DNA of 64,000 nt, taken from NCBI RefSeq assembly GCF_050003625.1, contig NC_134400.1, positions 46,861,096-46,925,095 of the forward strand. Direction: 5' to 3'. Positions 50,400 to 63,624 of the stretch are shown piece after piece. The translations under genes were made by a program, and so were the position numbers. The stretch's first letter is position 1. Every line of letters starts with the position of its first letter. Source of the stretch: Haematobia irritans (taxonomy: Eukaryota > Arthropoda > Insecta > Diptera > Muscidae). The notes under the pieces were generated by a model. It was not told the DNA's origin and ran no database searches. It worked only from the letters and a program-made list of their open reading frames with translations.

Positions 50400-51022
50400 A
50401 AATCGGGCGGTACATATATGGGAGCTATAGCTAAATCTGAACCGATTTCGATGATTTTTTGCACATATAGTTAGTGCTATAGAAGATTACATTTCGCCAA
50501 CTTTGAGTAAGATCGGTTGATAAATAAGGGTTTTATGACCTAATTTGACAAAATCGGGCGATACATATATATGGGACCTATATCTAAATCTGAACCGATT
50601 TCGATGAAATTTTCAGACTTAAAGGGCGATACAGAAGATTATTTTGTGCTAAATTTGACGACGATCGGTTAGTAAAAAAAGTGCAACGTGACCCCATTTG
50701 TCGAAATCGGGCAATACATATATATGGGAACTATATCTAAATTTGATCCGATTTCTTCCAAATTTAATAACGTTCGTCCTTGTGCCCAAAAAAAATCCCT
50801 GTACCAAATTTCATCAAAATCGGTTAATAATTGCGACCGAAATCCTGTGAACAACAAATACATGGACAGACGGACGGACGCCAAGCGCTAGATCGACTCA
50901 GGAGGTGATTCTGAGTCGATCGGTATATATTTTATGGGGTCTAAAATCAATATTTCTTGCAGGCACATTTTTTGGCAGATCAAACTTGTTATACCCTAAC
51001 CACTATGTGGTTTAGGGTATAA
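50400..51022 (-). mobile_element. HINE-like element, family E
   Basis: The right-hand 5' hairpin is TTATACCCTAAACCAC with GTGGTTAGGGTATAA, palindromic over 30 bases. The core has TTTTATGGGGTCTAAAATCA and ACAGACGGACGGACG. Three monomers with CATATATATGGGA anchors at 50423, 50576 and 50729 give two exact 153-bp periods. The 3' palindrome is absent, so the element is truncated at the left. Its sequence is clearly distinct from families A-C. Confidence 0.75.
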
Positions 51023-51104
51023 TGACTTTAAAACAATGTGTTGAAATATTTTATTAATTTTGAAGATTTTTTCAGAAATATTAAATCCATTTTGACTTCA
51101 TTAA

Positions 51105-52675
51105 AGGAAGCATTCTAGGAAGCATATGTTAATTTTTCATTTTTTAGATTTTTTTCGTCAGTTGTTATCAAAATCCTTTAAAAACGAGTTAACGAGTTAT
51201 TTTTTTTCCATATTAAGACTCGACTTCCAGTAGAAATTATGCTATGTTTCAAGTAAAAAGCGTCTTTAAAATAAAGTGTTGAAAAACATGTCTTATTTTT
51301 TAACGATTTTTTGCTTTGTAGGCAAGATGCAAAAAGGAAACAAATTTAAAGACAATTTTATTAATTTTAAAGAATTTTTCTTATTATTAAAGTCACGTTG
51401 ACCTTACCTCAAAAATTTTATCTTTCATGTTATGATACACATTTTTAAGTAATATCACTTAATTTTAAGGACATTACAACTTCATTCAAAAGTTTATTGC
51501 CTTTTGGACAAGAAAACAAGTATATACAGCACTAAGTTCGGCCCGGCCGAACCTTAAATACCCACCACCATGAACCAAATATTAGGGTTTCCTTTGAAAT
51601 TTTAGGAGGGCTTGAGGACTTGAGGACACTTCCCGAAGATAAATTTAAAGATTTCACCTATGAGGACTATATCAGATTCTGGATTTATAAGAACCATTTT
51701 TGTTTGAGTTTTAGAGGAATCATTAACATCTCTTGTAAGTGTGCAAGAAAATTATAAAATAGCGTCTTGATTTGGAATCTTAAATATGTAGAAGTAAAAT
51801 CCGGAAATTTTACATTGAGTTTCAAGCAATTCAAGTGAAGTCGGTCTATATGGAGGCATTACCAAATGGACCGAGCATAAAATACCAGAATATTTACAAT
51901 TTCAGGCAAATCAGATAAAAATTACGGTTTCTAGAAACCCAAGGAGTTAAATCGGGAGATCGTTCTTATGGGGGATATACTAAAACATGGACCGCTACTC
52001 ACCGTTTTCGGCACACCTCTTTATGACCCGAAAATACCTCTAGATTTCCAATTTCAAATAGGATAAAAACTTCGGATTATAGAAGCCCAAGAAGTAAAAT
52101 CGGGAAATCGGTCTATATGGGGGCTATACCAAAATATGGACCGATACTCACCATTTTCAGCACACCTCTTTATGGTTCGAAAATACCCCTAGATTTCCAA
52201 TTTCAGACAAATTGGATAAAAAAATACGCTTTCTGTAAGCCCAAGACCCCAAATCGGGAGGTCGGTTTATATGGGGACTATATCAAAACCTGGACCGATA
52301 TAACCCATCTTCGAACTTGACCCGCCTGCAGACAAAAGACGAATTTGTGCAAAATTTCAGCACGATTGCTTCATTATTGAAGACTGTAGCGTGATTACAA
52401 CAGACAGACAGACAGACAGACAGACAGACGGACATCGTTATATCGTCTTAGAATTTCTCCCTGATCAAGAATATATATACTTTGTATAGTCGGAAATCGA
52501 TATTTCGATGTGTTACAAACGGAATGACAAACTTATTATACCCCCGTCACCATTCTATGGTGATGGGTATAAAAAACTTTATTTTAGAGAAATGCGTCTT
52601 CCATGTTAAGCAAAATTTGCATTCTTATTCTAAGGACATGGAATCTTTGACTTCACGACAATATTTTTTTCAGTG
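51105..52675 (-). mobile_element. K-family MITE copy 3, interrupted by a family-C element
   Basis: 51105-51516 matches the reverse of the 7371 copy (ATGCTATGTTTCAAGTAAAA, CATGTTATGATACA, GGACAAGAAAA). The match resumes at 52573 (ACTTTATTTTAGAGAAATGC) and ends with TTTTTTTCAGTG at 52675. The missing terminal part at the left makes the start approximate. Confidence 0.7.
51517..52572 (-). mobile_element. HINE-like element, family C copy 2
   Basis: The left 3' end CAAGTATATACAGC is followed by TTCGGCCCGGCCGAA and ATACCCACCACCATG. The right 5' hairpin is ATACCCCCGTCACCAT / ATGGTGATGGGTATAA. The monomer spacing is about 148-154 bp, and a (CAGA)n run lies near 52400-52430. It sits between AAAA and AAAAC of the K MITE with no longer duplication, again a T-T type site on the other strand. 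It is the innermost element of the nest. Confidence 0.8.
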
Positions 52676-53199
52676 TAGAAAACTAAAAAATTAAATATAA
52701 ATAAGATCGTTTAATTGCATTTATTTGACGTTCATTACAAACATCTTTGTAGTAATACGGGATGAAATTGATCGAAAGTACTGTTGTTACTTTTACAACA
52801 CATACTAGATATATATTTTGACATTTGCCGTTTTTGAAAACAATTACTAAAAAACACGTTGTGTTTTCCCAATGTACGTACGAACAAAAATACATATCGT
52901 ACATTTTAAACGTTTACTCACACTACGCTAAGTACTAGCTAAATTTGAAATTACCTACACAGTGTAATTTCAAAGTTACACATTTCATTCAAGTAATATT
53001 TTATTCGGAGCGGAGCGGTTTTTCATTTGGAAACCGCTCCGCTCCGGATTTTAGAAATGCCGCTCCCGCTCCGGCAAAAAAAGGGCTTGCTCCGCTCCAC
53101 GCTCCGCTCCGGATCCCTGGTACAAACCTTCAAATGATTCGTGTCAAAATTTGACGTCTGTAAGTCAATTAGTTTGTGAGATAGAGCGACTTTTCTGAA

Positions 53200-54362
53200 G
53201 CAACTTTTGTTATTGTGAAAAAAAAGGAATTTCGGGACTCTGCCCCAGGGAAATCAACAATAATTGATTGGTATGCAAAATTCAAACGTGGTGAAATGAG
53301 CACGGAGGACGGTGACCGCAGTGGACGCCCGTAAGAGGTGGTTACCGACGAAAACATCAAAAAAATCCACAAAATGATTTTGAATGACCGTAAAATGAAG
53401 TTGATCGAGATATCAGAGGCCTTAATGATATCAAAGGAACGTGTTGGTCATATCATTCATCAATATTTGCGGAAGCTCTGTGCAAAATGGGTGCCGCGCG
53501 AGCTCACATTTGACCAAAAACAACAACGTGTTGATGATTCTGAGCGGTGTTTGCAGCTGTTAACTCATAATACACCCGAGTTTTTCCGTCGATATGTGAC
53601 AATGAATGAAACATGGCTCCATCACTACACTCCTGAGTCCAATCGACAGTCGGCTGAGTGGACAGCGACCGGTGAACCGTCTCCGAAGCGTGGAAAGACT
53701 CAAAAGTCCGCTGGCAAGTAATGGCCTCTGTTTTTTTGGGATGCGAATGGAATAATTTTTATCGATTATCTTGAGAAGGGAAAAATCATCAACAGTGACT
53801 ATTATATGGCGTTATTGGAGCGTTTGAAGGTCGAAATCGCGGCAACGATATGTGACAATGAATGAAACATGGCTCCATCACTACACTCCTGAGTCCAATC
53901 GACAGTCGGCTGAGTGGACAGCGACCGGTGAACCGTCTCCGAAGCGTGGAAAGACTCAAAAGTCCGCTGGCAAGTAATGGCCTCTGTTTTTTTGGGATGC
54001 GAATGGAATAATTTTTATCGATTATCTTGAGAAGGGAAAAATCATCAACAGTGACTATTATATGGCGTTATTGGAGCGTTTGAAGGTCGAAATCGCGGCA
54101 ACGATGGCAAAAATGCATGAATTGGGCTTCGAATTGCTTCCCCACCCACCGTATTCACCAGATCTGGCCCCCAGCGACTTTTTCTTGTTCTCAGACCTCA
54201 AAAGGATGCTCGCAGGGAAAAATTTTGGCTGTAATGAAGAGGTAATCGCCAAACTGAGGCCTTCGGTTTTGCCTTTTGAGGCAATACTACCAATATGGTA
54301 TCAAAAAATTGGAAGGCCGTTTTAATTGTTGTATCGCTCTTGAAGGGAACTATGTTGAATAA
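53200..54362 (+). pseudogene. mariner 2 transposase remnant: deleted, duplicated and catalytic Asp changed
   Basis: Readable blocks: DSAPGKSTIIDWYAKFK (53235 on), RSGRP, HKMILNDRKMKLIEIS, KLCAKWVPRELTFDQKQQRV, FFRRYVTMNETWLHHYTPE, PPYSPDLAPSDFFLFSDLKR, and the end LEGNYVE with stop at 54360-54362. Four defects are visible. The N-terminal start region is missing. The motif that is MDETW in mariners reads MNETW, losing the first catalytic Asp. A stop occurs at 53719-53721 after a one-base change near SAGK. A 256-bp tandem duplication (53593-53848, 53849-54104) is followed directly by ATMAKMHELG, so the segment with the HxDNAP Asp is absent. Confidence 0.88.
53593..54104. repeat. 256-bp exact tandem duplication inside mariner 2
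   Basis: The unit running from TATGTGACAATGAATG to ATCGCGGCAACGA is present twice head to tail, with no difference seen by eye. The junction shares CGAT. Both units carry the MNETW change, so that mutation preceded the duplication. Confidence 0.9.
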
Positions 54363-54693
54363 TCAAAACGAATTTTGACAAAAAAATGTGTTGTCTTTGT
54401 TAGACCGGGGACTTATCAGCCAACCTGTTATATACTTGTTCCATCCATGACTTTAATAAGTCATGCACGTTTCTTAAAACGTAATAATTCCGTAAACTAA
54501 AATAGAATTAAGTTGGATTTAGTGAAATATAGGAAATCTAAAACGAAGTATTCAGCAAAAAATTTTGAAAGTTCTTCCATAATAAATTTAAATTTTTTTG
54601 AATTTTATTGTAAGGACATATAAAATAATAGAAATTTAAAAAAAAAAAAATTATTTTAAAGTGTATCGATACATTTTCTGGTAGACGTAAGAT

Positions 54694-54750
54694 TTAGGTT
54701 AGGTTACGTTAGGCATAGTGCAGCCCGATAATTCAGGCTCACTTAGACTG
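54694..54750 (-). mobile_element. SINE 3' fragment
   Basis: TTAGGTTACGTTAGGCATAG then GCAGCCCGATAATTCAGGCT and CACTTAGACT correspond to the last 55 bp of the tRNA-derived SINE, reversed. Only the 3' end is present, as expected of a 5'-truncated copy. Confidence 0.75.
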
Positions 54751-54800
54751 AAATTTGTCCGGAAGTTTGTTCTGTGTCCATCTACACGAAAGTAATCGGA

Positions 54801-55341
54801 CTGAAAAAATGTCCCTAAAATACGAATGCGAATTTTGCTTGACATGGAAGACGCATTTCTCTACTAAACTGTATAGTAGAGAAATGCGTCTTGTCCAAAA
54901 GTCGGTAAATTTTCCAAAAGTTGTTTTGTCCTTATACATTAATAATTCTGAAAAATTCAGAATTAATGAAATCGCATTTATATTTGTTGATTTTTTGTAA
55001 GCAAAAAAAGCGTTTAAAAATAGGAGATGTTTTTCAATACATTATTTAAAAGACGTTTTTTACTTGAAACATAGCATAACTTCTACTTGAAGCCGGGTCG
55101 GCATTTGAATATTTAAATTGTCGTTAACACGTCTTTAAAGAACTTTGATGATATAAAAAGGAAAAAGTTTAAAAAACGAAAAAATTCTCCTAGAGTCATG
55201 TTCGCGAAACTCAAATTTAAAACAGAATTTTGTCTTAAATATATCCTTACTTGAATTTCCCGCTTCTTTGGCTCGGAATCAATACCGAAGTCATTAGTGT
55301 AATGACAAAATCTTTGGAACCAGGCATGATATTTTTCAGTG
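54801..55341. mobile_element. K-family MITE copy 4
   Basis: Starts CTGAAAAAATGTCC and ends ATTTTTCAGTG. The body follows the 7371 copy (AAAATACGAATGCGAATTTT, CTTGTCCAAAAGTCGGTAAA, GGCTCGGAATCAATACC). The left end has lost the terminal CA. Confidence 0.75.
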
Positions 55342-56288
55342 CTTCGGTAATTTAGACGATTTCTATGCAATTGTATTAATTAGCGTTTCTACTCTGGATT
55401 ATTTTTTAAATTTTTGTTTGCGCTCTTAAAAAGAGCCCAAATAGTGAAGCTGGACATATTTTTGTGCTATGTAAGATAAACCGGAAATCTATTCTCCAAA
55501 ACTTAAAATATATTTTCAGAGAGAAGAAAAAATAAAACTACAGAAAATTCCTAGGTTTGGATTAATAAAAGTCCCAACCAAATAATAATCATAGCTATTT
55601 TGTATAGATTTCTTATCAAAATAGGAACTGGGAAACATGTCTTGCTACCACCGTCATCATCATCATCTTGAAAACTGCCATCTTATAAATTTTCTTCGAA
55701 CGTCTTAAATTTAAAACAAATTCAAAATTAATCACATTAATAGCGAAAAAATAAAGCAATAATTTCCACTGGCACACAACACTCCAAGAGCTGCGTTTAA
55801 AACAAAAAGCTGACTGAGGCAAGAAACGAGGAAAAAATAACACAGAGCCCCCCAACAAAGAAATATGGACTGGTTATTTGCTTGGTGGATATGGAAACGA
55901 GATGAAAAAAAAAAAAACAAAAATAAACTGAAAAAAAAAAACTGTAACAATGAGATATACTCCATGGTTAGAAATTACAAATGGTATAAACCACACATTG
56001 ATCGACCAAATGACTACTACTTTGGATAACCGTCTGTCCGTCTGTCGTCATATCAGTCTCTCCCTCTATCCACAACGTCAGTCTATTCGATTGAGATTTT
56101 AAGCTGGTTAGTTTTTTTTTTGCGTGGGTTGTTATTAGCAGCATACCGGGATGAAGAGCTGGCCATACCGGCATATGAACGGATTGTTTAAGCGTGATGT
56201 ATCAAAGATCACAACAGAGGCGTATGGATGAGTAAAAGGGTGATTGCATTGGAAAGAGTACTTGAATTTTCCTAGATTTGATGGTGAT
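55342..56288. other. Unassigned sequence
   Basis: AT-rich with no recognised gene. Minus-strand frames here are Phe/Ser-rich low complexity derived from A-rich runs. Confidence 0.3.
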
Positions 56289-56868
56289 CCCAGTAAAAAA
56301 AAGCGTCGCCAAAAAAGTAGTGAAAATGTTCTTTTTGGATCCGGAAGTAGTGAAAAATTGGCGCAGAAGCGATGAATTTAACATGGACTTCTCATAGGAC
56401 GGATGCCCACCATTTCAACAGCCGTTGCACTGAATTTGCATCACTTCGTACTCTGTGATTCACATTCAGTGTTTTGGATGTGAATTAAAAAATGTTGTCA
56501 TATTTTGACAAATAAATAATTTTTATAATTTTTTTAATGATATTTAATGCATTCTAACGCTTGTCCAAAACGTTTTATTTAAAATATTTTGAACAATTCA
56601 TTGCGAATTTCTTGAATGGATTTAGATTTTTTTTTTTATAAAATTTCAATAATTTGTACCATTTCATTAAAGCTTACTCTTTTTTTAATCTTTTTGAAAC
56701 AAAAAAAAAAAAAAATACCCATTAAAAATAAGAAAAAAGCGAGTTATAAATAATTGAATTAAAAGAACTTCTTGTGTAGTTATAATAAAGAACATCTTTG
56801 GGAGTACATCTTTTCGAAGTGCTTTTAAAGATGTGCCTTTGGAAGAACTTCCAAATTTTTTTGCTGGG
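56289..56868. mobile_element. S-family MITE copy 3
   Basis: 580 bp, CCCAGTAAAAAAAAGCGTCG to TTTTTTTGCTGGG, with AT at 56287-56288 and 56869-56870. The left terminal repeat has one substitution (CAGT for CAGC). Confidence 0.85.
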
Positions 56869-56899
56869 ATGTTGATGACGATATTGCTTCCTGACGACA

Positions 56900-58680
56900 T
56901 CAGAAGTGAATAAATATTGCCAAGGGATACAAAAGTCCAAATATGGCTTTTCGACTAATAAACAGTTTTGACAAAAAATAAAATAAAGTAAATAAAGAAT
57001 CGTAATAGATTTTTGCAATCTTCAAATTCAACTTATCGAAATTTGACTTTGAAAGCTGAATAGAAACCGACTAATCTAATTTTATTATTGGAAAAAATTG
57101 TCTTATCGATGTTGGATAAGACAACATTAATATATCAAAAACAGCAATAAACGATAAAATCGAAAAATCAATTTTTTTTTTCAAAACGTCGATTGTTATT
57201 GCAAAGGTGATCAAAAATGATAAATTAGTCGAAGTTGACTTTAATCAGTTTAAAATTGAGTAAAAATCTACTAAATGATTTTTGATATCGGGCCAATTCG
57301 ACTTATTTACTTTCAACATTATCCAAAATTGATTAATCGGCGTTTAACTATAAACTCGAAAAGTTGATTGTGGTCTCAAAAGGAATCTTTAAAAATGGTA
57401 AAAAAGTCGAAGGCCACTATTTGTAATCTTCAACGTCGGCTTTAATTACATTTATATTTTTTAATTTAATAAAAAATCCACTAAAAAACCACTGGCTAAA
57501 ATTGTTTTATAGACTTTTAACTATTAAAGTCAATGGAAAAGTAATTTTTTATTTCAAAGGGATATGTCAAAATACATTAACTAGCTGAAGTCTACTAAAA
57601 CAAGAAAGAAAAACGACTATTAGTCTGATAGTGGCCAAAACCGATAAATAATCAACAAAATCGAAAAGTCGAATGTGAGGGTAAATGTGGTAGAAAAATA
57701 TCAAATGGCCTAAGTTGACTAAGTTGAGTTGAATTGAAATGTTAAAAAATATATTAAGTGAATTTTGTTATCGCGACAAATCGACTTATCGACTTACACT
57801 ATTAACCAAAATCGATTAATTGTTTTTTAACTATAAACTCAAAAAGTAAATTGTGATCTGAAAAGGGAATATTAAAAAAAATAAAATAGTCGAAGGCCAC
57901 TATATGTTTCATCTTTTACTTTTTATTATTTTTTCAATATCAGTAAAAATCCACTAATCGACTCTAGATCCAAGCAAAATCGATTTACATAAAATTAAAT
58001 TAAGAGACTCTTATCTATAAGAAGTCTATCGAAAAGTCAATTTTTTTCAAAGGTGAGGCACATCAAATAGTCGAAGTCTATTAAATCAAATAGAAATCGA
58101 TTAATTGGCTGATAGAGACAAAAATCGATAAACGATGTTTTATCGATAAAAACGACTAGAGGATTGTAATTGTAAAGGTGATCAAAAATCTATAATTTTT
58201 TGAGTAAAAATCCGATAATCGATTTTTCATAGTGCCCCAAATTAGTTAATCGACTTTGGATAGAGCACAAAAATAATATAAAATAAAATCAAAAAAATCA
58301 AAAAAAAAAAAAAATAAAATAAAATAAATAACTAAAAATAGAAAAATAGATAATAGATTTTTTCTCAATGTGTCAATGGTGACCAAATCCGATATAACAT
58401 GTTTTAACGATAAAATCGAAAAGTCGATTGTGATTGCAAAGGTGATAAAAAAAGATTAAACAGTTGAAGTTCATTTTCAATAATTCAAAATTAATTCAAA
58501 ATTAGTAATTAAGAAAGGGAATGTTAAAAATGATCAAATAGCCGTTGGTCACTATTTGTAATCTCTAAACTCGACTTATCGTAAGTAAAAAATCCAGTAA
58601 TCGAATTTTCATACTGGCCCAAATTAATTTATCGACTTTGGATAGTGACCAAAATTGATTAATAGAATTTTAACTTATAA
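56900..58680. repeat. TCGA-rich degenerate repeat block
   Basis: Phrases such as ATCGAAAAGTCGATTGTG, AGTCGAAGGCCACTAT, CAAAGGTGATCAAAAAT and ATCGACTT recur many times with irregular spacing of roughly 200-300 bp. The block has almost no open frames. It may be the interior of a large decayed element whose end is the inverted repeat at 58681-58740, or an old satellite. Confidence 0.55.
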
Positions 58681-58740
58681 AAAAAATTGCCTCCAGTTTC
58701 CTCCAGGGTTGTTAAAAAAATCAAAAGTCGATTAGTTTAA

Positions 58741-60344
<1,604 letters not shown>

Positions 60345-60601
60345 AAAAAAAAATAAATCGAAATGTACACTTCGAATTAAACTAATCGATTTTTGATTTT
60401 TTTTAACAACCCTGGAGGAAACTTGAGGCATTTTTTTTTAAATTTTCATATGTATTATTAAATTCTGTACCATTTTGATATAAAATCGTACAATTTTTAG
60501 AATTATCTGTTGTTCAACATATTACAAAACCTTTTGCCGGTTCGCATGCAGGTTCTTCAGTAATTCGTGTACTTTAATTTACCCCGACAATGACAAACTT
60601 A

Positions 60602-60953
60602 GGTTAGGTTAGGTTAGGTTATGTGGCAGCCCGATGTATCAGGCTCACTTAGACTATTCAGTCCATTGTGATACCACAGTGGTGAACTTCTCTCTTATCA
60701 CTGAGTGCTGCCCGATTCCATGTTAAGCTCAATGACAAGGGACCTCCTTTTTATAGCCGAGTCCGAACGGCGTTCCACATTCCAGTGAAACCACTTAGAG
60801 AAGCTTTGAAACCCTCAGAAATGTCACCAGCATTACTGAGGTGGGATAATCCACCGCTGAAAAACTTTTTGGTGTTCGGTCGTAGCAGGAATCGAACCCA
60901 CGACCTTGTGTATGCAAGGCGGGCATGCTAACCATTGCACCACGGTGGCTCCC
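60602..60953 (-). mobile_element. tRNA-derived SINE copy 3 (duplication unit 1)
   Basis: Full-length inverse of the 16480 copy: a TTAGGTTAGGTTAGGTTA tail at the left, the B-box inverse GGAATCGAACC and the head inverse CACGGTGGCTCCC at the right. The target duplication AAACTTA (followed by GG) is at 60595-60601 and 60954-60960. Confidence 0.92.
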
Positions 60954-61240
60954 AAACTTAGGATAAAGTAAACTTAGGATAAAGTAAAGTGAATACACCA
61001 ATGACAACTTGGTAACTCTTCGTATCAGCTACTCTCTGGAATGTATAAGGTAGTTCCTGGATTTACTAACTAATTTGCGGGTGCTTGGTATATTCCCGGG
61101 GGTTGCCAGCCATATTAAAAGAATATTGAACTGTTCAGCCATCTCGTGCAGAGATTTTCGTTAGTCTATTGCCGTATTGGAGTTAAACAACAGATTGCAG
61201 GTTGAGTATATATTTGATAACGATTTTTTAGTATTTTTAG

Positions 61241-61315
61241 GCTCACTTAGACCATTGTGGTACCACAGGTGGTGAACTTCTCTCCTTTTCAATGAGCGCT
61301 GCCCGATTCATTGTA
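61241..61315 (-). mobile_element. Diverged SINE 3' fragment (unit 1; its duplicate lies at about 62741-62815)
   Basis: GGCTCACTTAGACCATTGTG and GGTGAACTTCTCTCC followed by GCTGCCCGATTCATTG match the middle-to-3' part of the SINE with indels. The same fragment recurs in unit 2. Confidence 0.7.
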
Positions 61316-61622
61316 AATAAAAAAAAATATTTATTTATATTTGTTTTTAGGGGTAGAAAAAATTCCTAATATTAAGGAAATGCGTAGTTTAAAGTGATCC
61401 AACGAAATAATTTCATAAATATAATAAAGTTTTTCATTGAACAAATTGTCAATAATGAATTTTCTTTAAAACGACGAAACTTTTCATAATATCAATGAAT
61501 ATTTTCATAGATGTGATGAAACATTTTCACTATTTAAGTGAGAACTTTTTGTTGGATTACCCAGCAAAAAAAGCGTCCTCAAAAAAAGTAATGAAAATGT
61601 TCTTTTTGACCAAATTTTGACC

Positions 61623-61840
<218 letters not shown>

Positions 61841-62101
61841 AAAAAAAATAATAAATCGAAATGTACACTTCGAATTAAACTAATCGATTTTTGATTTTTT
61901 TTAACAACCCTGGAGGAAACTTGAGGCATTTTTTTTTTTAAATTTTCATATGTATTATTAAATTCTGTACCATTTTGATATAAAATCGTACAATTTTTAG
62001 AATTATCTGTTGTTCAACATATTACAAAACCTTTTGCCGGTTCGCATGCAGGTTCTTCAGTAATTCGTGTACTTTAATTTACCCCGACAATGACAAACTT
62101 A

Positions 62102-62453
62102 GGTTAGGTTAGGTTAGGTTATGTGGCAGCCCGATGTATCAGGCTCACTTAGACTATTCAGTCCATTGTGATACCACAGTGGTGAACTTCTCTCTTACCA
62201 CTGAGTGCTGCCCGATTCCATGTTAAGCTCAATGACAAGGGACCTCCTTTTTATAGCCGAGTCCGAACGGCGTTCCACATTCCAGTGAAACCACTTAGAG
62301 AAGCTTTGAAACCCTCAGAAATGTCACCAGCATTACTGAGGTGGGATAATCCACCGCTGAAAAACTTTTTGGTGTTCGGTCGTAGCAGGAATCGAACCCA
62401 CGACCTTGTGTATGCAAGGCGGGCATGCTAACCATTGCACCACGGTGGCTCCC
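62102..62453 (-). mobile_element. tRNA-derived SINE copy 4 (duplication unit 2)
   Basis: A duplicate of the 60602 copy, carried by the tandem duplication: it has the same AAACTTA flanks (62095-62101 and 62454-62460), so it is not an independent insertion. One difference seen is TTACCACTGAG for TTATCACTGAG. Confidence 0.92.
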
Positions 62454-63057
62454 AAACTTAGGATAAAGTAAACTTAGGATAAAGTAAAGTGAATACACCA
62501 ATGACAACTTGGTAACTCTTCGTATCAGCTACTCTCTGGAATGTATAAGGTAGTTCCTGGATTTACTAACTAATTTGCGGGTGCTTGGTATATTCCCGGG
62601 GGTTGCCAGCCATATTAGAAGAATATTGAACTGTTCAGCCATCTCGTGCAGAGATTTTCGTTAGTCTATTGCCGTATTGGAGTTAAACAACAGATTGCAG
62701 GTTGAGTATATATTTGATAACGATTTTTTAGTATTTTTAGGCTCACTTAGACCATTGTGGTACCACAGGTGGTGAACTTCTCTCTTTTCAATGAGCGCTG
62801 CCCGATTCATTGTAAATAAAAAAAATATTTATTTATATTTGTTTTTAGGGGTAGAAAAAATTCCTAATATTAAGGAAATGCGTAGTTTAAAGTGATCCAA
62901 CGAAATAATTTCATAAATATAATAAAGTTTTTCATTGAACAAATTGTCAATAATGAATTTTCTTTAAAACGACGAAACTTTTCATAATATCAATGAATAT
63001 TTTCATAGATGTGATGAAACATTTTCACTATTTAAGTGAGAACTTTTTGTTGGATTA

Positions 63058-63622
63058 CCCAGCAAAAAAAGCGTCCTCAAAAAAAGTAATGAAAATGTTC
63101 TTTTTGGATCTGGAAGTGGTGCAAAATTGACGCAGAAGCGATAAATTTAACATGGGCTTGTCATAGGACGGAAGTTCTCCATTTCAACAGCCGTTGCACT
63201 GAATTTGCATCACTTCTTTAGATGTGATCCGAATTCAATATTTTGGATGTAAATTAAAAAATTCTGTGATATTTTGTCAAATAAATAATTTTTATAGTTT
63301 TTTTATAATTTTTAATGGATTCTAACACTTGTCGGAAACGTTAGACCTCAAATATTTTCAAAAATTCACAAGTTTTTTCGAATTGGACTTAGCATTTTTT
63401 CGACAAAATTGAGTTGTACCATTTTATGAATTCTTACTTTGTTTTTAACCTCTTTAAAACAAAAAAAGTTAAAATTACCCATTAAAAGTATGAAAAAACA
63501 AGTTGTAAAAAATTGAATTAAAAGAACTTCCAGGGTAGTTAAAATAAATAACATCATTGGAAGTGCATCTTCTGGAAGTGCTTTTAAAGTTGTGCCTTTG
63601 GAAGAACTTTTTTTTTGCTCGG
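63058..63622. mobile_element. S-family MITE copy 4 (spans the duplication breakpoint)
   Basis: CCCAGCAAAAAAAGCGTCCT to TTTTTTTTGCTCGG, flanked by TA at 63056-63057 and 63623-63624. Its first 48 bp are also present at 61558-61605, where the duplication cut it. The right terminal repeat has one mismatch. Confidence 0.85.
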
Positions 63623-63624
63623 TA

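Larger units (their letters stand above)
50228..53119. mobile_element. hAT-type element with GGAGCGG subterminal repeats (non-coding)
   Basis: Inverted ends CAGGGATCCGGAGCG / CGCTCCGGATCCCTG and a perfect 8-bp target duplication GTACAAAC (50220-50227, 53120-53127) inside mariner 2. Both ends carry clusters of GCTCCGCTCC / GGAGCGGAGCGG, which are strongly GC-rich in AT-rich surroundings; such clusters are probable transposase-binding repeats. No transposase frame exists. The interior is occupied by a family-E element (50400-51022) and a K MITE that itself holds a family-C element. Confidence 0.9.
50151..54428 (+). mobile_element. mariner element 2 (mellifera-type ends), carrying a hAT element
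   Basis: Inverted ends ACAGGCTGGCTGATAAGTCC (left) and GGACTTATCAGCCAACCTGT (right), with TA at 50149-50150 and 54429-54430. The CCCCGGTCT subterminal sequence is shared by both ends. After removing the hAT-type insertion 50228-53119 the remaining 1.39 kb is mariner. The GGCTGATAAGTCCCCGGTCT terminus matches what I remember of mellifera-subfamily mariners such as Famar1; this is recall, not a search. It inserted in the 3' end of the family-C element. Confidence 0.88.
47291..54438 (+). mobile_element. HINE-like element, family C copy 3, host of a LINE and a mariner
   Basis: It starts inside the 5' core (ATCGAAATGTCGATTTCCG), lacking the terminal hairpin, and continues with TATATATTCTTGATCGGGGA and a CTGTCTGTCTGTTG run. 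Then come roughly 150-bp monomers with ACCGATCTCCCGATTTTAC. The LINE fragment at 48016-49507 lies between monomers. The 3' palindrome TTCGGCCCGGCCGAA is near 50125. The mariner at 50151-54428 inserted at a TA within GCTGTATATACTTG, so the last 8 bases of the element (to CTTG) follow it. This gives one of the clearest nesting proofs in the window. Confidence 0.75.
46971..54545. mobile_element. L-family MITE copy 2, split by a nested insertion stack
   Basis: The left part is 46971-47290, beginning CACTGAAAAAAAGTGAACCC and following the 11688 copy through TATTTTGTGGGAGACACGA. Similarity to the right-hand part of the L element resumes at 54470-54545 (TAATAATTCCGTAAACTAAA, TTTAGTGAAATAT). Everything between belongs to the family-C element at 47291-54438 and its own insertions. 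Internal L sequence and the right terminal repeat are partly lost, so the host relationship is inferred from similarity on both sides. Confidence 0.55.

Noticed and set aside
60601..60621. Telomere or interstitial telomere repeat (TTAGG)n
   Set aside because: It is the tail of a SINE with target duplication; only four units are present and the same tail occurs at every SINE copy.
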